From positions 2,480,001 to 2,544,000 of the forward strand of contig NZ_CP129964.1 of assembly GCF_030503675.1 (NCBI RefSeq): a stretch of 64,000 bases of DNA, written 5' to 3'. This DNA comes from Lutimonas zeaxanthinifaciens. GTDB lineage: Bacteria > Bacteroidota > Bacteroidia > Flavobacteriales > Flavobacteriaceae. Below the pieces are notes generated by a model that saw only the letters and a program-made list of their open reading frames with translations, had not been told where the DNA came from and made no database searches. Below, one piece after another: positions 16,384 to 24,354 of this stretch (position 1 is the stretch's first letter; each line of letters begins with the position of its first letter). Made by a program: the position numbers and the translations under genes.

Positions 16384-17340
16384 TTATTTAAAAAAAGAAT
16401 CTACAAATTCTACCTTATTAAAGACCTGAAGGTCATCTATTCCTTCTCCTACACCAATATATTTAACAGGAATCTGAAACTGATCTGAAATTCCGATGAC
16501 AACCCCACCTTTGGCGGTACCGTCTAACTTAGTAACTGCCAAAGAAGTAACTTCAGTTGCTTTGGTAAACTGTTTAGCCTGCTCAAAAGCATTCTGACCG
16601 GTTGAACCATCCAAAACCAACAAAACCTCATCGGGTTTGTCAGGAGTAACCTTTTGCATCACCCTTTTGATCTTTGTCAATTCATTCATGAGGTTGACTT
16701 TATTATGAAGTCTACCCGCTGTGTCAATAATCACAACATCTGCGTCTTGCTTTACAGCAGACTGGAGTGTATCGAAAGCTACTGAAGCAGGGTCACTACC
16801 CATTTCCTGTCTAACCATGGGTACATCTACCCGGTCTGCCCAAACCTGAAGCTGATCAATGGCGGCTGCTCTGAATGTGTCGGCTGCCCCTAAAACCACC
16901 TTGAGTCCCTTGCGCTTAAATTGGGCGGCTAATTTTCCGATGGTCGTCGTTTTTCCAACACCATTTACCCCAACGATCATGATAACATAGGGCTTTTTTA
17001 CATCTTCGGGTATCGTAAAATCTGTTTCATTACCCGTATTTGTCTTTGCCAAAAGCGCAGCAATTTCCTCTCTAAGAATACTGTTCAACTCATCGGTTCC
17101 AAAATATTTATCTCTTGAAACGCGTTCTTCAATCTGTTCAATTATTTTTAAGGTAGTATCGACACCAACATCAGAAGAAACCAATACCTCCTCCAGATTG
17201 TCAAGCACATCATCATCAACTTTTGATTTCCCGGCGACTGCCTTGGATAATTTATTAAAGAAAGATGTTTTAGATTTTTCAAGCCCTTTATCAAGGGTCT
17301 CTTTTTTTTCCTTGGAAAATATATTTTTGAACAAACTCAT
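16384..17340 (-). CDS. ftsY: Signal recognition particle receptor FtsY
   Basis: GTPase receptor that docks the signal recognition particle and its ribosome at the membrane. The NG domain is complete: GVNGVGKTTTIGKLA (G1) near residue 123, DTFRAAAIDQL, then DTAGR and TKLDGTAKGG. The N-terminal acidic A domain is very short, as usual in Bacteroidetes, leaving about 318 residues. A terminator at 17422-17452 and a -7 box at 17377-17384 lie upstream, suggesting ftsY-rimO can be transcribed separately from the ribosomal-protein genes. The partner SRP RNA gene is also in this window, at 45993-46090. Confidence 0.97.
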   Translation of the reverse strand: MSLFKNIFSKEKKETLDKGLEKSKTSFFNKLSKAVAGKSKVDDDVLDNLEEVLVSSDVGVDTTLKIIEQIEERVSRDKYFGTDELNSILREEIAALLAKTNTGNETDFTIPEDVKKPYVIMIVGVNGVGKTTTIGKLAAQFKRKGLKVVLGAADTFRAAAIDQLQVWADRVDVPMVRQEMGSDPASVAFDTLQSAVKQDADVVIIDTAGRLHNKVNLMNELTKIKRVMQKVTPDKPDEVLLVLDGSTGQNAFEQAKQFTKATEVTSLAVTKLDGTAKGGVVIGISDQFQIPVKYIGVGEGIDDLQVFNKVEFVDSFFK

Positions 17341-17376
17341 GATAGTTCTCTAATTAGATCGATTTTTTAGCGGACA

Positions 17377-17384
17377 CAAAGATA
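17377..17384 (-). promoter_or_regulatory. Promoter -7 box for ftsY
   Basis: Reads TATCTTTG on the minus strand, 36 bp before the ftsY ATG and downstream of the terminator at 17422-17452. No clear -33 element. Confidence 0.45.
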
Positions 17385-17421
17385 ATTAAAATTCAGATGA
17401 ATAAGGTGCTGGCCTAAAATC

Positions 17422-17452
17422 AAAAAAGCCACTTTCAACAGAAAGCAGCTTT
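17422..17452 (-). terminator. Terminator after the rpmB-rpmG-DUF4295 genes
   Basis: On the minus strand AAGCTGCTTTC pairs with GAAAGTGGCTT (two G-U wobbles) around a TGTT loop and is followed by six T. It lies 24 bp after the DUF4295 stop. Confidence 0.75.
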
Positions 17453-17475
17453 ATGTATATTGTAGTGATTAACGA

Positions 17476-17628
17476 CTATTTTTTACTCAAATACTCGTTT
17501 ACTTTTGATGGATCCATGATACTTTCAACAAATGTATACGCACCTGTTTTTTCAGATTTCACCATTTTAATAGCCTTTGTCAATCTCTTTGACCCTGTTT
17601 GTAAAGATGCTACTGATTTCTTTGCCAT
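17476..17628 (-). CDS. DUF4295 small basic protein
   Basis: A 50-residue protein starting MAKKSVASLQTGSKRLTKA and ending in SKVNEYLSKK, the size and sequence type of the Bacteroidetes-specific DUF4295 family. Its role is unknown. It lies directly after rpmB and rpmG, 46 bp from the latter, and is strongly basic, which suggests binding to rRNA or the ribosome; this is inference from context. The terminator just downstream makes it the likely last gene of this short ribosomal transcript. The reading frame is clear and the start is the only ATG that fits. Confidence 0.88.
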   Translation of the reverse strand: MAKKSVASLQTGSKRLTKAIKMVKSEKTGAYTFVESIMDPSKVNEYLSKK

Positions 17629-17674
17629 GACTCAATGTTTATGTGACATTCTCACAAAAGTGAAAATCCCTTAA

Positions 17675-17860
17675 TTATTTAATTTCTTTGTGAACTGTCA
17701 TTTTTTTCAGGATAGGATTGAATTTTTTGATTTCCAATCTATCCGGAGTATTCTTCTTGTTCTTCGTTGTAATATAACGAGAAGTACCAGGTTGTCCTGA
17801 AGCTTTGTGCTCCGTACATTCCAAAATTACCTGAATTCTATTTCCTTTAGTCTTTGCCAT
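17675..17860 (-). CDS. rpmG: 50S ribosomal protein L33
   Basis: Ribosomal protein bL33, 61 residues. The sequence has the typical [13 protein letters not shown] start, the [13 protein letters not shown] middle and the [12 protein letters not shown] end. Only one Cys is present instead of the four of the zinc-binding form, so this is a zinc-free L33. It follows rpmB by 6 bp and precedes the DUF4295 gene, the usual Bacteroidetes order. The three genes share the promoter at 18144-18175. Confidence 0.97.
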   Translation of the reverse strand: MAKTKGNRIQVILECTEHKASGQPGTSRYITTKNKKNTPDRLEIKKFNPILKKMTVHKEIK

Positions 17861-17866
17861 CTCTTC

Positions 17867-18106
17867 TTATTTTTTTAGATAACCATTAGCTCTTGCTTCA
17901 GCAATTACTGCCTCAACACCTTTCTTGTTGATGTTCTTTAAAGCTCTGGTCGAAACCTTTAAAGTTACCCATTTATCTTCTTCTGGTAAATAAAAACGTT
18001 TTTTTACCAAATTAACTTTGAATTTTCTTTTGGTTCTATTCAAAGCGTGAGATACGTTGTTTCCAACCATTGCTCTTTTGCCCGTTAACTCACAAACTCT
18101 TGACAT
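17867..18106 (-). CDS. rpmB: 50S ribosomal protein L28
   Basis: Ribosomal protein bL28, 79 residues, recognised by SRVCELTGKRAMVGNNVSH at the start, the NRTKRKFKVNL segment and the STRALKNINKKG stretch. It is the first gene of a short ribosomal operon with rpmG and DUF4295. A good promoter sits in the 56-bp gap to cinA and reaches into the end of that gene. Read-through from cinA is also possible. Confidence 0.97.
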   Translation of the reverse strand: MSRVCELTGKRAMVGNNVSHALNRTKRKFKVNLVKKRFYLPEEDKWVTLKVSTRALKNINKKGVEAVIAEARANGYLKK

Positions 18107-18143
18107 TTCCTGACTGTTTTAATTCTTATTTCAAAACGAGGTG

Positions 18144-18175
18144 CAAAAATAAATATTCTTTCCTAATCTGACAAA
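18144..18175 (-). promoter_or_regulatory. Promoter of rpmB-rpmG-DUF4295
   Basis: On the minus strand TTTG (18172-18175, inside the end of cinA) and TATTTTTG (18144-18151) are 20 bp apart, matching the Bacteroidetes -33/-7 pattern; the rpmB ATG is 38 bp downstream. Confidence 0.6.
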
Positions 18176-19428
18176 CTATTTATCGGGTTTTTTAAAATTT
18201 CTTTCCTGATTAGTTCCAAGGCCTTAACCGAAGCTCGTTCAATGACTTTTGATCTTGGTTTGCCAAAATAAAATTCTTTGGAGTAACTCCCTGTTGGAGT
18301 AGCAATACCAATAAAGACAACTCCTACAGATTTATCTGTTTCATCCGTGGTTGGTCCGGCATTACCGGTAGTGGAAATGGCAAAATCAGAATCAAAAAGA
18401 TCTCTGCATGCAATAGCCATTTCCTCGGCAACCTCTTTACTAACCACCGAAAATTTATCAATCGTGCTTTTACTGACCCCCAAAAGTTCCGTTTTGACTT
18501 TTTCGTTATAAGCAATCAGGGCTCCATTTAAAAAGTTAGAAGCTCCCGGAATTGCTGTTATCATTTTAGAGATGTTCCCACCGGTACAACTTTCTGCCAT
18601 ACTTAAGGTTAAATTTCTTTCTCTCATTAAGGTATTGATCGATATTTCAAGGGCTTCATTTAAGTCCTCACCTACCAAAATATCTTTAACAAGAGATCTT
18701 AGGGCCTTGGTTTCTTTCTCTATTTCCTTTTGAAGCCATTCAAGTTGATCCCCCTTTGCGCTCAATCTCAATCTAACTTTTCCATAAGATGGTAAATAGG
18801 CAAGTTTCACATGAGAAGGCAATCGATTCTCCCAGGATTCCAGTCTTTCGGCCAAACGGCTCTCACCCATGCCGTAGGTGTGCAAGGTTTTATGAATGAT
18901 AAAAGGTAAATGAAACTTATCTCTAATTCCGGGTATCACATCATTTTCAATCAATCCCTTCATTTCATTAGGTACCCCCGGAAGCGAGACTATCACTTTA
19001 TCTTCTTTTTCAAACCACATTCCTGAAGCTGTGCCCAAATAATTTTTTAATACCTTACAGGTACTTGGAAGCATCGCTTGCTTCATATCCATATCTGTAA
19101 ATCTATACTTGATCTTAGCAAATAAATGTTTGATATGCTCCTCAATTTCAGGCTTTCTCACCAAAGTGTCCTGAAAATATTCAGCCAGCGTTATTTTCGT
19201 TATATCATCCTTGGTAGGTCCCAATCCTCCGGTCAAAATGACAATATCCGCATTGGATTCAGCTTCTGCAACAGCCTTTAAAATATGGCCCTTATCATCC
19301 TGAACAGAAGTGATCTGATATACCGAAACACCAATTTCGTTCAATTGTTTACTCAACCATTGTGAATTTGTATCCACTATCTGTCCAATAAGGATTTCAT
19401 CTCCTATGGTTATGATCTCTGCATGCAT
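18163..19428 (-). CDS. cinA: CinA family protein (nicotinamide-nucleotide amidohydrolase)
   Basis: Two-domain CinA protein of 421 residues. The N-terminal MoaB/MoeA-like domain (about 1-170) has the marks EIITIGDEILIGQIVDTN and LTGGLGPTKDD. The C-terminal domain (about 260-421) has LSMAESCTGG with the likely catalytic Ser and Thr, and STTGNAGPTT. CinA C-terminal domains deamidate NMN in pyridine-nucleotide salvage, and the N-terminal domain can be an ADP-ribose pyrophosphatase. The name competence-inducible comes from other phyla and need not apply here. It is the first gene of the minus-strand run leading to the ribosomal and SRP genes, with a -7 box 19 bp upstream of its ATG. Confidence 0.94.
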   Translation of the reverse strand: MHAEIITIGDEILIGQIVDTNSQWLSKQLNEIGVSVYQITSVQDDKGHILKAVAEAESNADIVILTGGLGPTKDDITKITLAEYFQDTLVRKPEIEEHIKHLFAKIKYRFTDMDMKQAMLPSTCKVLKNYLGTASGMWFEKEDKVIVSLPGVPNEMKGLIENDVIPGIRDKFHLPFIIHKTLHTYGMGESRLAERLESWENRLPSHVKLAYLPSYGKVRLRLSAKGDQLEWLQKEIEKETKALRSLVKDILVGEDLNEALEISINTLMRERNLTLSMAESCTGGNISKMITAIPGASNFLNGALIAYNEKVKTELLGVSKSTIDKFSVVSKEVAEEMAIACRDLFDSDFAISTTGNAGPTTDETDKSVGVVFIGIATPTGSYSKEFYFGKPRSKVIERASVKALELIRKEILKNPINSLSD

Positions 19429-19447
19429 ATATTTGAATTCGAACAGA

Positions 19448-19455
19448 CAAAGATA
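19448..19455 (-). promoter_or_regulatory. Promoter -7 box for cinA
   Basis: Reads TATCTTTG on the minus strand, 19 bp before the cinA ATG. No obvious -33 element. Confidence 0.4.
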
Positions 19456-19544
19456 ATCATTGTACCCTATATGGCCTTCAGGAGTAAGAGATTCAAGGCT
19501 ATGACATTCGTGGATGTGATATTCAGGGTTTTAAATTTAATCTA

Positions 19545-19552
19545 TATATTTG
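19545..19552 (+). promoter_or_regulatory. Promoter -7 box for the M28 peptidase gene
   Basis: TATATTTG, matching TAnnTTTG, lies 24 bp before the ATG at 19577. The -33 region has no clear TTTG. Confidence 0.4.
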
Positions 19553-19576
19553 GCCCTAATTTTAAAAATCAAATAA

Positions 19577-21073
19577 ATGAAAATCAAATTTTTTCTGACT
19601 CTTGCAATTTGTTCAGTATTTGTTATGACCGGACAAACGGAAGCAGAGCTAGCGAATTCAACTGTATTCAAAAAGGATATAGAAGGACATATTTATTTTT
19701 TGGCTTCGGATGAATTGAAAGGAAGGCAAACAGGAACACATGAGCTGGACATTGCCGCTGCCTACCTGGCGAATGACCTGAGAAAACACAATGTAAAACC
19801 CGCCGGAAAAGATGGTTCTTATTATCAGAATGTACCTATGGAAAAAGTTTCTGCACCAAATGCGATCACTCTTAAAGTAAATGACCAAAGCTTTGATAAT
19901 TTCCTGGCTATGTCAGTAAAAAACTTTACCTACGAGGGAGATGCACTTTATCTAGGATTTGGAACTGAAGAAGATTTTAAAAATAATAAGGTTGAAGGAA
20001 AACTGGTTATTGTTAAAGCAGGAACAGAAGAAACCTCAGATATGCGTGCCAAATATCGCGCGGGCCGAAAGAAAAGGTCTTTAGCTATAGAGAATGGTGC
20101 CGTTGGCCTTGTAGAGCTTACCCACGCTGATGAGAAGATGTGGAATCGTTATGCGCACTATTTTAATGAAGGTAAAACGGGACTTAAAAAAGAAGAAGGG
20201 GAAGATAAATTCGTTCATGTATGGATGATGGACAAAGAATTAAATGGAGCCGCTCAACTATCTGAATCAAAATCCTTGAAATCCTCGCTCTCTATCGACG
20301 GAATCGAAACGAAAGATATTTCTTCTCGAAATGTTGTTGGTTATTTAGAAGGTTCAGATCCTGAATTAAAAGATGAATATATTATTTATTCGGCACATTA
20401 TGATCATGTAGGCATAGGAAAACCGAATGCCGAAAATGATTCCATATATAACGGAGCCCGCGACAATGCGGTTGGAACCGTTACTGTATTGAGCGTTGCT
20501 GAAAATTTTTCCAAATACCCCACAAAAAGATCGGCTTTATTTATCTTATTTACCGGGGAAGAAAAAGGATTGCTGGGCAGTAAATATTATGTTGAAAATC
20601 CGGTGATGCCGTTGAATAAAATGGTCTATTGTTTTAATAGTGATAATGCCGGTTATAATGACACGTCAAAAATCACGATTTTTGGACTGAACAGGACAAC
20701 TGTAGGACATCATATAACAGAAGCGGCAGAGGCCTTCGGCCTAACAGCCATAGATGATCCGGCACCTGAGCAAAACTTATTTGACCGATCAGACAATGTA
20801 AACTTTGCAGCCAAGGGAATCCCTGCGCCTACATTTAGCCTTGGATTTAATGCATTTGATGCCGAAATAAATAAATATTATCATCAGGTCACAGATAATC
20901 CTGAAAATGTAGATTACGATTACCTTGAGAAGTTTTTTAAATCTTATGTTCTTTCGTCAAGGCTGATAGCCAATGATCCTAAAACGCCATTCTGGACAAA
21001 GGGAGATAAATACTATAAGGCTGGTATCGAATTATATAAAGAAAAAGAAGTAGAAACTTCAGTATTAGACTAA
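19577..21073 (+). CDS. Secreted M28-family aminopeptidase
   Basis: An exported di-zinc peptidase of 498 residues. After a signal peptide (about 1-19, ending MTG before Gln) comes a region with a PA-like insert (about 100-230) and then the M28 catalytic domain. Metal ligands and the catalytic acid can be followed: SAHYDHVG near residue 273, ARDNAVG near 295 (family norm DNASG), TGEEKGLLGS near 325 and a later Asp and His (FNSDNAG and the C-terminal YHQVTDN). Family members remove N-terminal amino acids from peptides in the periplasm or outside the cell. It is probably a single-gene transcript, with a -7 box before it and a terminator after it. Confidence 0.9.
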   Translation: MKIKFFLTLAICSVFVMTGQTEAELANSTVFKKDIEGHIYFLASDELKGRQTGTHELDIAAAYLANDLRKHNVKPAGKDGSYYQNVPMEKVSAPNAITLKVNDQSFDNFLAMSVKNFTYEGDALYLGFGTEEDFKNNKVEGKLVIVKAGTEETSDMRAKYRAGRKKRSLAIENGAVGLVELTHADEKMWNRYAHYFNEGKTGLKKEEGEDKFVHVWMMDKELNGAAQLSESKSLKSSLSIDGIETKDISSRNVVGYLEGSDPELKDEYIIYSAHYDHVGIGKPNAENDSIYNGARDNAVGTVTVLSVAENFSKYPTKRSALFILFTGEEKGLLGSKYYVENPVMPLNKMVYCFNSDNAGYNDTSKITIFGLNRTTVGHHITEAAEAFGLTAIDDPAPEQNLFDRSDNVNFAAKGIPAPTFSLGFNAFDAEINKYYHQVTDNPENVDYDYLEKFFKSYVLSSRLIANDPKTPFWTKGDKYYKAGIELYKEKEVETSVLD

Positions 21074-21094
21074 TTCAAAAATTCCGTAAATTAG

Positions 21095-21127
21095 AAGGGC
21101 TAAAAAAATATTTTTGGCCCTTTTTTT
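21095..21127 (+). terminator. Terminator after the M28 peptidase gene
   Basis: GGGCTAAAAA pairs with TTTTTGGCCC (one G-U wobble) around a short AT loop and runs into a long T tract, about 24 bp after the stop codon. Confidence 0.8.
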
Positions 21128-21192
21128 ATTTTTTAGGGACAAGCTTGGTGATCCCTAAAACTGCCGGGTTCAAAAAACTAAATTCATAAATC

Positions 21193-21696
21193 ATGAGAAA
21201 ACTTTTTTTATCGTTTTTAATTTTTGTTTTCAGCCTGCCTGCAGTTGGTCAGGAATTACTTGTAAGACGATTTGATTCGAACTACAATGAAGTTAGCATA
21301 GATACTTTTATGTTAGGCGACCTGATCATTATCGGCCATGCTAAAAAAGGAAAAAATCCTCATTATTTCCAGGGTAAAATTACAGGAATCTTTAAAGACC
21401 GTGGAGTGATCAGAGTATTTGATTATGCGCGAAGTACGCGATTTATGCCAATTGCAGGAAAAAAAATTCCGGTGGATAATATTATAGCTGTCGGACGTCC
21501 TGATGAAAAGAAAATGAAAGGAAGAGAAACCAGAGCCATCGCTGCAACAGCCGGACAGTTTTTGGGAAGCGCCGTGGGTGGAGATGCAGGAGATGTGATT
21601 TTCTGGACTTCAACAGCTGGCAACGTAGTATCAGATTTTGTTTCCAGAGAAAAACTCAAAACAGAAAGAATTAAATGTGAAATTTTTGAATTTTAG
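21193..21696 (+). CDS. Exported protein of unknown function
   Basis: A 167-residue protein not matched to a named family. It starts with a signal peptide (about residues 1-19, ending AVG before Gln). The mature part begins with a beta-rich segment (LGDLIIIGHAKKGKNP, then a KITGIFKDRGVIRVFDYAR stretch) that may be a small barrel. A Gly/Ala-rich segment near 115-145 (AATAGQFLGSAVGGDAGDV) looks like a short glycine-zipper or membrane hairpin. The cysteine-rich lipoprotein gene starts 4 bp after its stop, so the two are cotranscribed and may act together in the envelope. That partnership is inferred from spacing only. Confidence 0.75.
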   Translation: MRKLFLSFLIFVFSLPAVGQELLVRRFDSNYNEVSIDTFMLGDLIIIGHAKKGKNPHYFQGKITGIFKDRGVIRVFDYARSTRFMPIAGKKIPVDNIIAVGRPDEKKMKGRETRAIAATAGQFLGSAVGGDAGDVIFWTSTAGNVVSDFVSREKLKTERIKCEIFEF

Positions 21697-21700
21697 AGGT

Positions 21701-22240
21701 ATGAAAAAATATAAACTCCCATTACTGGCACTGGCTATACTAATTCTTTTTACAGGTTGTGGAAAAGAAAAGAAAGTAAATAGGTCTGAAACAGCAGACC
21801 TTGAACCAAAACATGAATGGACGGAAAAAAACATCAAGGAGTTTGAAAAAAACTGTGTGGGATTTCTCGAAAGCGAAGGTGTGGAAAATGCTAAAGAATA
21901 TTGTGATTGTTTATTGGAATCCTCCGTGAAGGCATATCCGGATCCTGCTGTCGCATTTGAACTCGAGCAAAATGACATCGTTGCTCTATTTGAAAAATCA
22001 GAATGCCTTGATGACCTTTTAATGATTAAAATTGAGGATCCATGGACCGAGGAAGTTGACAGCCTGTTCACTGAGCACTGTGTCATCGCTCAGAAGGGAA
22101 AGGGAGTACCTAAAGACAAAGCCGATGCCTACTGCGCTTGTGCTCTAGAAGAAATAAAAAAAATCGTACCAAACCCTCATCATGTCATGGCTCTTACCGA
22201 AGAGGAGTTAAGTCAGATCTTAGAAAAATGTGAAGAATAG
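21701..22240 (+). CDS. Lipoprotein with duplicated four-cysteine domain
   Basis: A 179-residue lipoprotein of unknown function. I place the start at ATG 21701, because it gives a clean lipoprotein signal ending LFTGC; an upstream frame extension overlaps the previous gene. The mature part is two copies of one helical domain of about 55 residues. Each copy has a Cys, 15-17 residues, a CxC motif (YCDC in the first, YCAC in the second), then 29-31 residues and a last Cys. Positions after CxC also match, with a Pro-containing turn (YPDPAV and VPNPHH). The pattern suggests two disulfides per domain in the periplasm or a metal site; neither is shown. It ends 3 bp from the convergent CYTH gene. Confidence 0.8.
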   Translation: MKKYKLPLLALAILILFTGCGKEKKVNRSETADLEPKHEWTEKNIKEFEKNCVGFLESEGVENAKEYCDCLLESSVKAYPDPAVAFELEQNDIVALFEKSECLDDLLMIKIEDPWTEEVDSLFTEHCVIAQKGKGVPKDKADAYCACALEEIKKIVPNPHHVMALTEEELSQILEKCEE

Positions 22241-22243
22241 AAA

Positions 22244-22717
22244 TCACCATTGGTTAAATGGTTTCTTTACAAGTGAGGAATTGTAATATTTGGCTTGGCC
22301 TGTAACTTCGGTGCCAAGCCATTTTGGTTTAAGATAAGTCTCATCCTCATCCGAAAGTTCTATCTCTGCTATGGTCAGCCCCTGATTTTCTGAACCGAAC
22401 TCATCTACTTCAATTATATGTACTCCCGACCTTACGAAGTATCGGGTCTTTTCAATCGAACCAGGTTCGCAAATTGCCAATAGACTTTCAGCTTCACTTA
22501 CCTCTATTTCTTTTTCCCATTCAAATCTTGTGGTTCCGGAACCATTGCCTATTCCTTTGATTGTGATAAACCCTTTCTCCCCAATAATCCTTACTCTCAC
22601 CGTACGCTCCGGTACTGAAGATAAAAAGCCCTGTACAATTCGCTCATTTTTGAATGACTCCTTTTTGAACTCATCATTGAGAACCAAAAATTTTCTTTCT
22701 ACTTCTTTGTTACCCAC
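22244..22717 (-). CDS. CYTH-domain protein (triphosphate tunnel metalloenzyme)
   Basis: A 157-residue CYTH protein. The diagnostic ExExK motif is present at the start as EVERK, followed by alternating charged beta strands (VRVRI, FITIKG, RFEWEKEIE, EVDEF, IAEIELSDED) that form the tunnel of triphosphate-binding enzymes. Bacterial relatives hydrolyse inorganic triphosphate or thiamine triphosphate or make cAMP; the short length with no CHAD domain fits a simple triphosphatase. Translation seems to start at GTG (22715-22717), directly after the stop codon of the FAH gene (one base between), so the two are probably coupled. The precise substrate is unknown. Confidence 0.88.
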   Translation of the reverse strand: MGNKEVERKFLVLNDEFKKESFKNERIVQGFLSSVPERTVRVRIIGEKGFITIKGIGNGSGTTRFEWEKEIEVSEAESLLAICEPGSIEKTRYFVRSGVHIIEVDEFGSENQGLTIAEIELSDEDETYLKPKWLGTEVTGQAKYYNSSLVKKPFNQW

Positions 22718-22718
22718 A

Positions 22719-23327
22719 CTATTTCACTTTAACTCGGAAGAAATCCTCTTTACCAATGCTACCTACCAAAATATCATTTGGCTTCACCCTACCAACACCT
22801 GCAGGAGTTCCGGTAAAGATGACATCACCTATTTTAAGTGTGAAATACTCTGAAATATAGGAGATCAATTCGTCTATTTTCCACAACATATGAGATGAAT
22901 TTCCGTCCTGTACAACCTCCCCGTTCTTTGTGAGTTGAAATTGAATCGATTCTAAATCGAGTTCTGATTTCCTGCAAAACTTTCCTATAACCGCACTTCC
23001 GTCAAAAGCCTTGGCTTTTTCCCAGGGAAGGCCCTTTTCTTTTAACTTGCCCTGAAGGTCTCTCGCTGTAAAGTCTATCCCTAATCCAATTTCATCATAG
23101 TATTTATGTGCGAATTTCTTATCAATAAACTTACCAATTCTATTGATCTTCACCAGTATTTCGACCTCATAATGAATGTCATCTGAAAACGGAGGAATAA
23201 TAAAGGGATTGTTTTTAAGCAAAACTGCAGAATCCGGCTTCATAAATACCACGGGTTCATCAGGCCGTTCATTTTCAAGTTCCTCAATGTGCTTGGTATA
23301 ATTTCTACCTATACAGATTATTTTCAT
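22719..23327 (-). CDS. Fumarylacetoacetate hydrolase family protein
   Basis: A 202-residue FAH-fold hydrolase or isomerase. The pattern CIGRNYTKHIEEL, VVFMKPDSAV, then HYEVEILVKI with metal-binding Glu residues, GIDFTARDLQ and the C-terminal GDVIFTGTPAGVG are standard for the family. Members act on acylpyruvates, oxaloacetate or ring-cleavage products; the small size resembles acylpyruvases and oxaloacetate decarboxylases (FAHD1-like). It lies 38 bp after menB on the same strand and touches the CYTH gene. I see no reason to link it to menaquinone synthesis beyond position. Confidence 0.88.
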   Translation of the reverse strand: MKIICIGRNYTKHIEELENERPDEPVVFMKPDSAVLLKNNPFIIPPFSDDIHYEVEILVKINRIGKFIDKKFAHKYYDEIGLGIDFTARDLQGKLKEKGLPWEKAKAFDGSAVIGKFCRKSELDLESIQFQLTKNGEVVQDGNSSHMLWKIDELISYISEYFTLKIGDVIFTGTPAGVGRVKPNDILVGSIGKEDFFRVKVK

Positions 23328-23365
23328 AACGTTATTTTAAGAGATGGTCTGACGAAACACATTTA

Positions 23366-24205
23366 CTAAGGAATCCATTTCTTTTCAAAATTAGGCTTTC
23401 TTTTTTCGAGGAAAGCATCTCTTCCCTCTTTGGCTTCATCCGTCATATAAGCCAATCTTGTGGCTTCTCCGGCAAACACCTGTTGCCCCACCATACCATC
23501 ATCTGTCAGGTTCATGGCAAACTTCAACATCTTTATCGAGGTAGGTGATTTGGCCAAAATTTCCTTGGCCCATTCAAATGCAGTATCCTCCAGTTCCTCA
23601 TGAGGAATTACTGCATTGACCATACCCATTTCATATGCCTCCTGAGCAGAATAATTTCTTCCTAGAAAAAATATTTCACGGGCCTTCTTCTGTCCTACCA
23701 TTTTTGCAAGATAAGCCGATCCGTATCCTCCGTCAAAACTGGTAACATCTGCATCCGTTTGCTTAAAAATAGCATGTTCTTTACTGGCAAGTGTCAGGTC
23801 ACAAACAACATGAAGACTGTGTCCACCCCCAACGGCCCAGCCTGGAACCACAGCAATTACCGCTTTGGGCATAAATCGAATTAGTCTTTGAACTTCAAGG
23901 ATGTTCAATCGATGATAGCCGTCATCTCCAACATAACCCTGGTGACCTCTTGCTTTCTGATCTCCCCCACTGCAAAATGAATACACACCATCCTTGCTTG
24001 AAGGGCCCTCTGCTGAGAGTAAAACCACTCCAATATTCACATCCTCCTGAGCATCGTAAAATGCCTCATACAATTCTTTCGTAGTCAAAGGACGGAACGC
24101 ATTTCTAACATCTGGACGATTAAATGCAATCCGAGCCACTCCATCACACTTTTTATAGGTGATATCCTTAAATTTCTTAACTGTTTGCCAATTTACTTGC
24201 TTCAT
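23366..24205 (-). CDS. menB: 1,4-dihydroxy-2-naphthoyl-CoA synthase MenB
   Basis: Crotonase-fold enzyme that closes the naphthoquinone ring in menaquinone synthesis, acting on o-succinylbenzoyl-CoA. MenB-specific motifs are present: FCSGGDQKARGHQGY near residue 77 (oxyanion region), WAVGGGHSLHVVCDLT and TDADVTSFDGGYGSAYLAK, followed by RNYSAQEAYEMGMVN. The length of 279 residues is usual. Other menaquinone genes (menD, isochorismate synthase, a menI-like thioesterase) are on the same strand upstream, separated from menB by an opposite-strand esterase-like gene. menA, menC and menE are not in the window. Confidence 0.96.
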   Translation of the reverse strand: MKQVNWQTVKKFKDITYKKCDGVARIAFNRPDVRNAFRPLTTKELYEAFYDAQEDVNIGVVLLSAEGPSSKDGVYSFCSGGDQKARGHQGYVGDDGYHRLNILEVQRLIRFMPKAVIAVVPGWAVGGGHSLHVVCDLTLASKEHAIFKQTDADVTSFDGGYGSAYLAKMVGQKKAREIFFLGRNYSAQEAYEMGMVNAVIPHEELEDTAFEWAKEILAKSPTSIKMLKFAMNLTDDGMVGQQVFAGEATRLAYMTDEAKEGRDAFLEKRKPNFEKKWIP

Positions 24206-24354
24206 TTGATAAGTTTTATCGTTTCTGTAAAATATTCGCCCTTGCTTTTCGTTGGGTAAATAAATAAACAGAGCGAAATTAACAAAAGTTTAGAGATTAA
24301 GCTTCTTGTTAATCGTTTTTGTCATGCTGTAAAACATCAATTAAAACATTTCCT

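Noticed and set aside
24319-24354. Upstream TTG start for the esterase-like protein
   Set aside because: It adds residues before a clean signal peptide; the ATG at 24355 is the better start.
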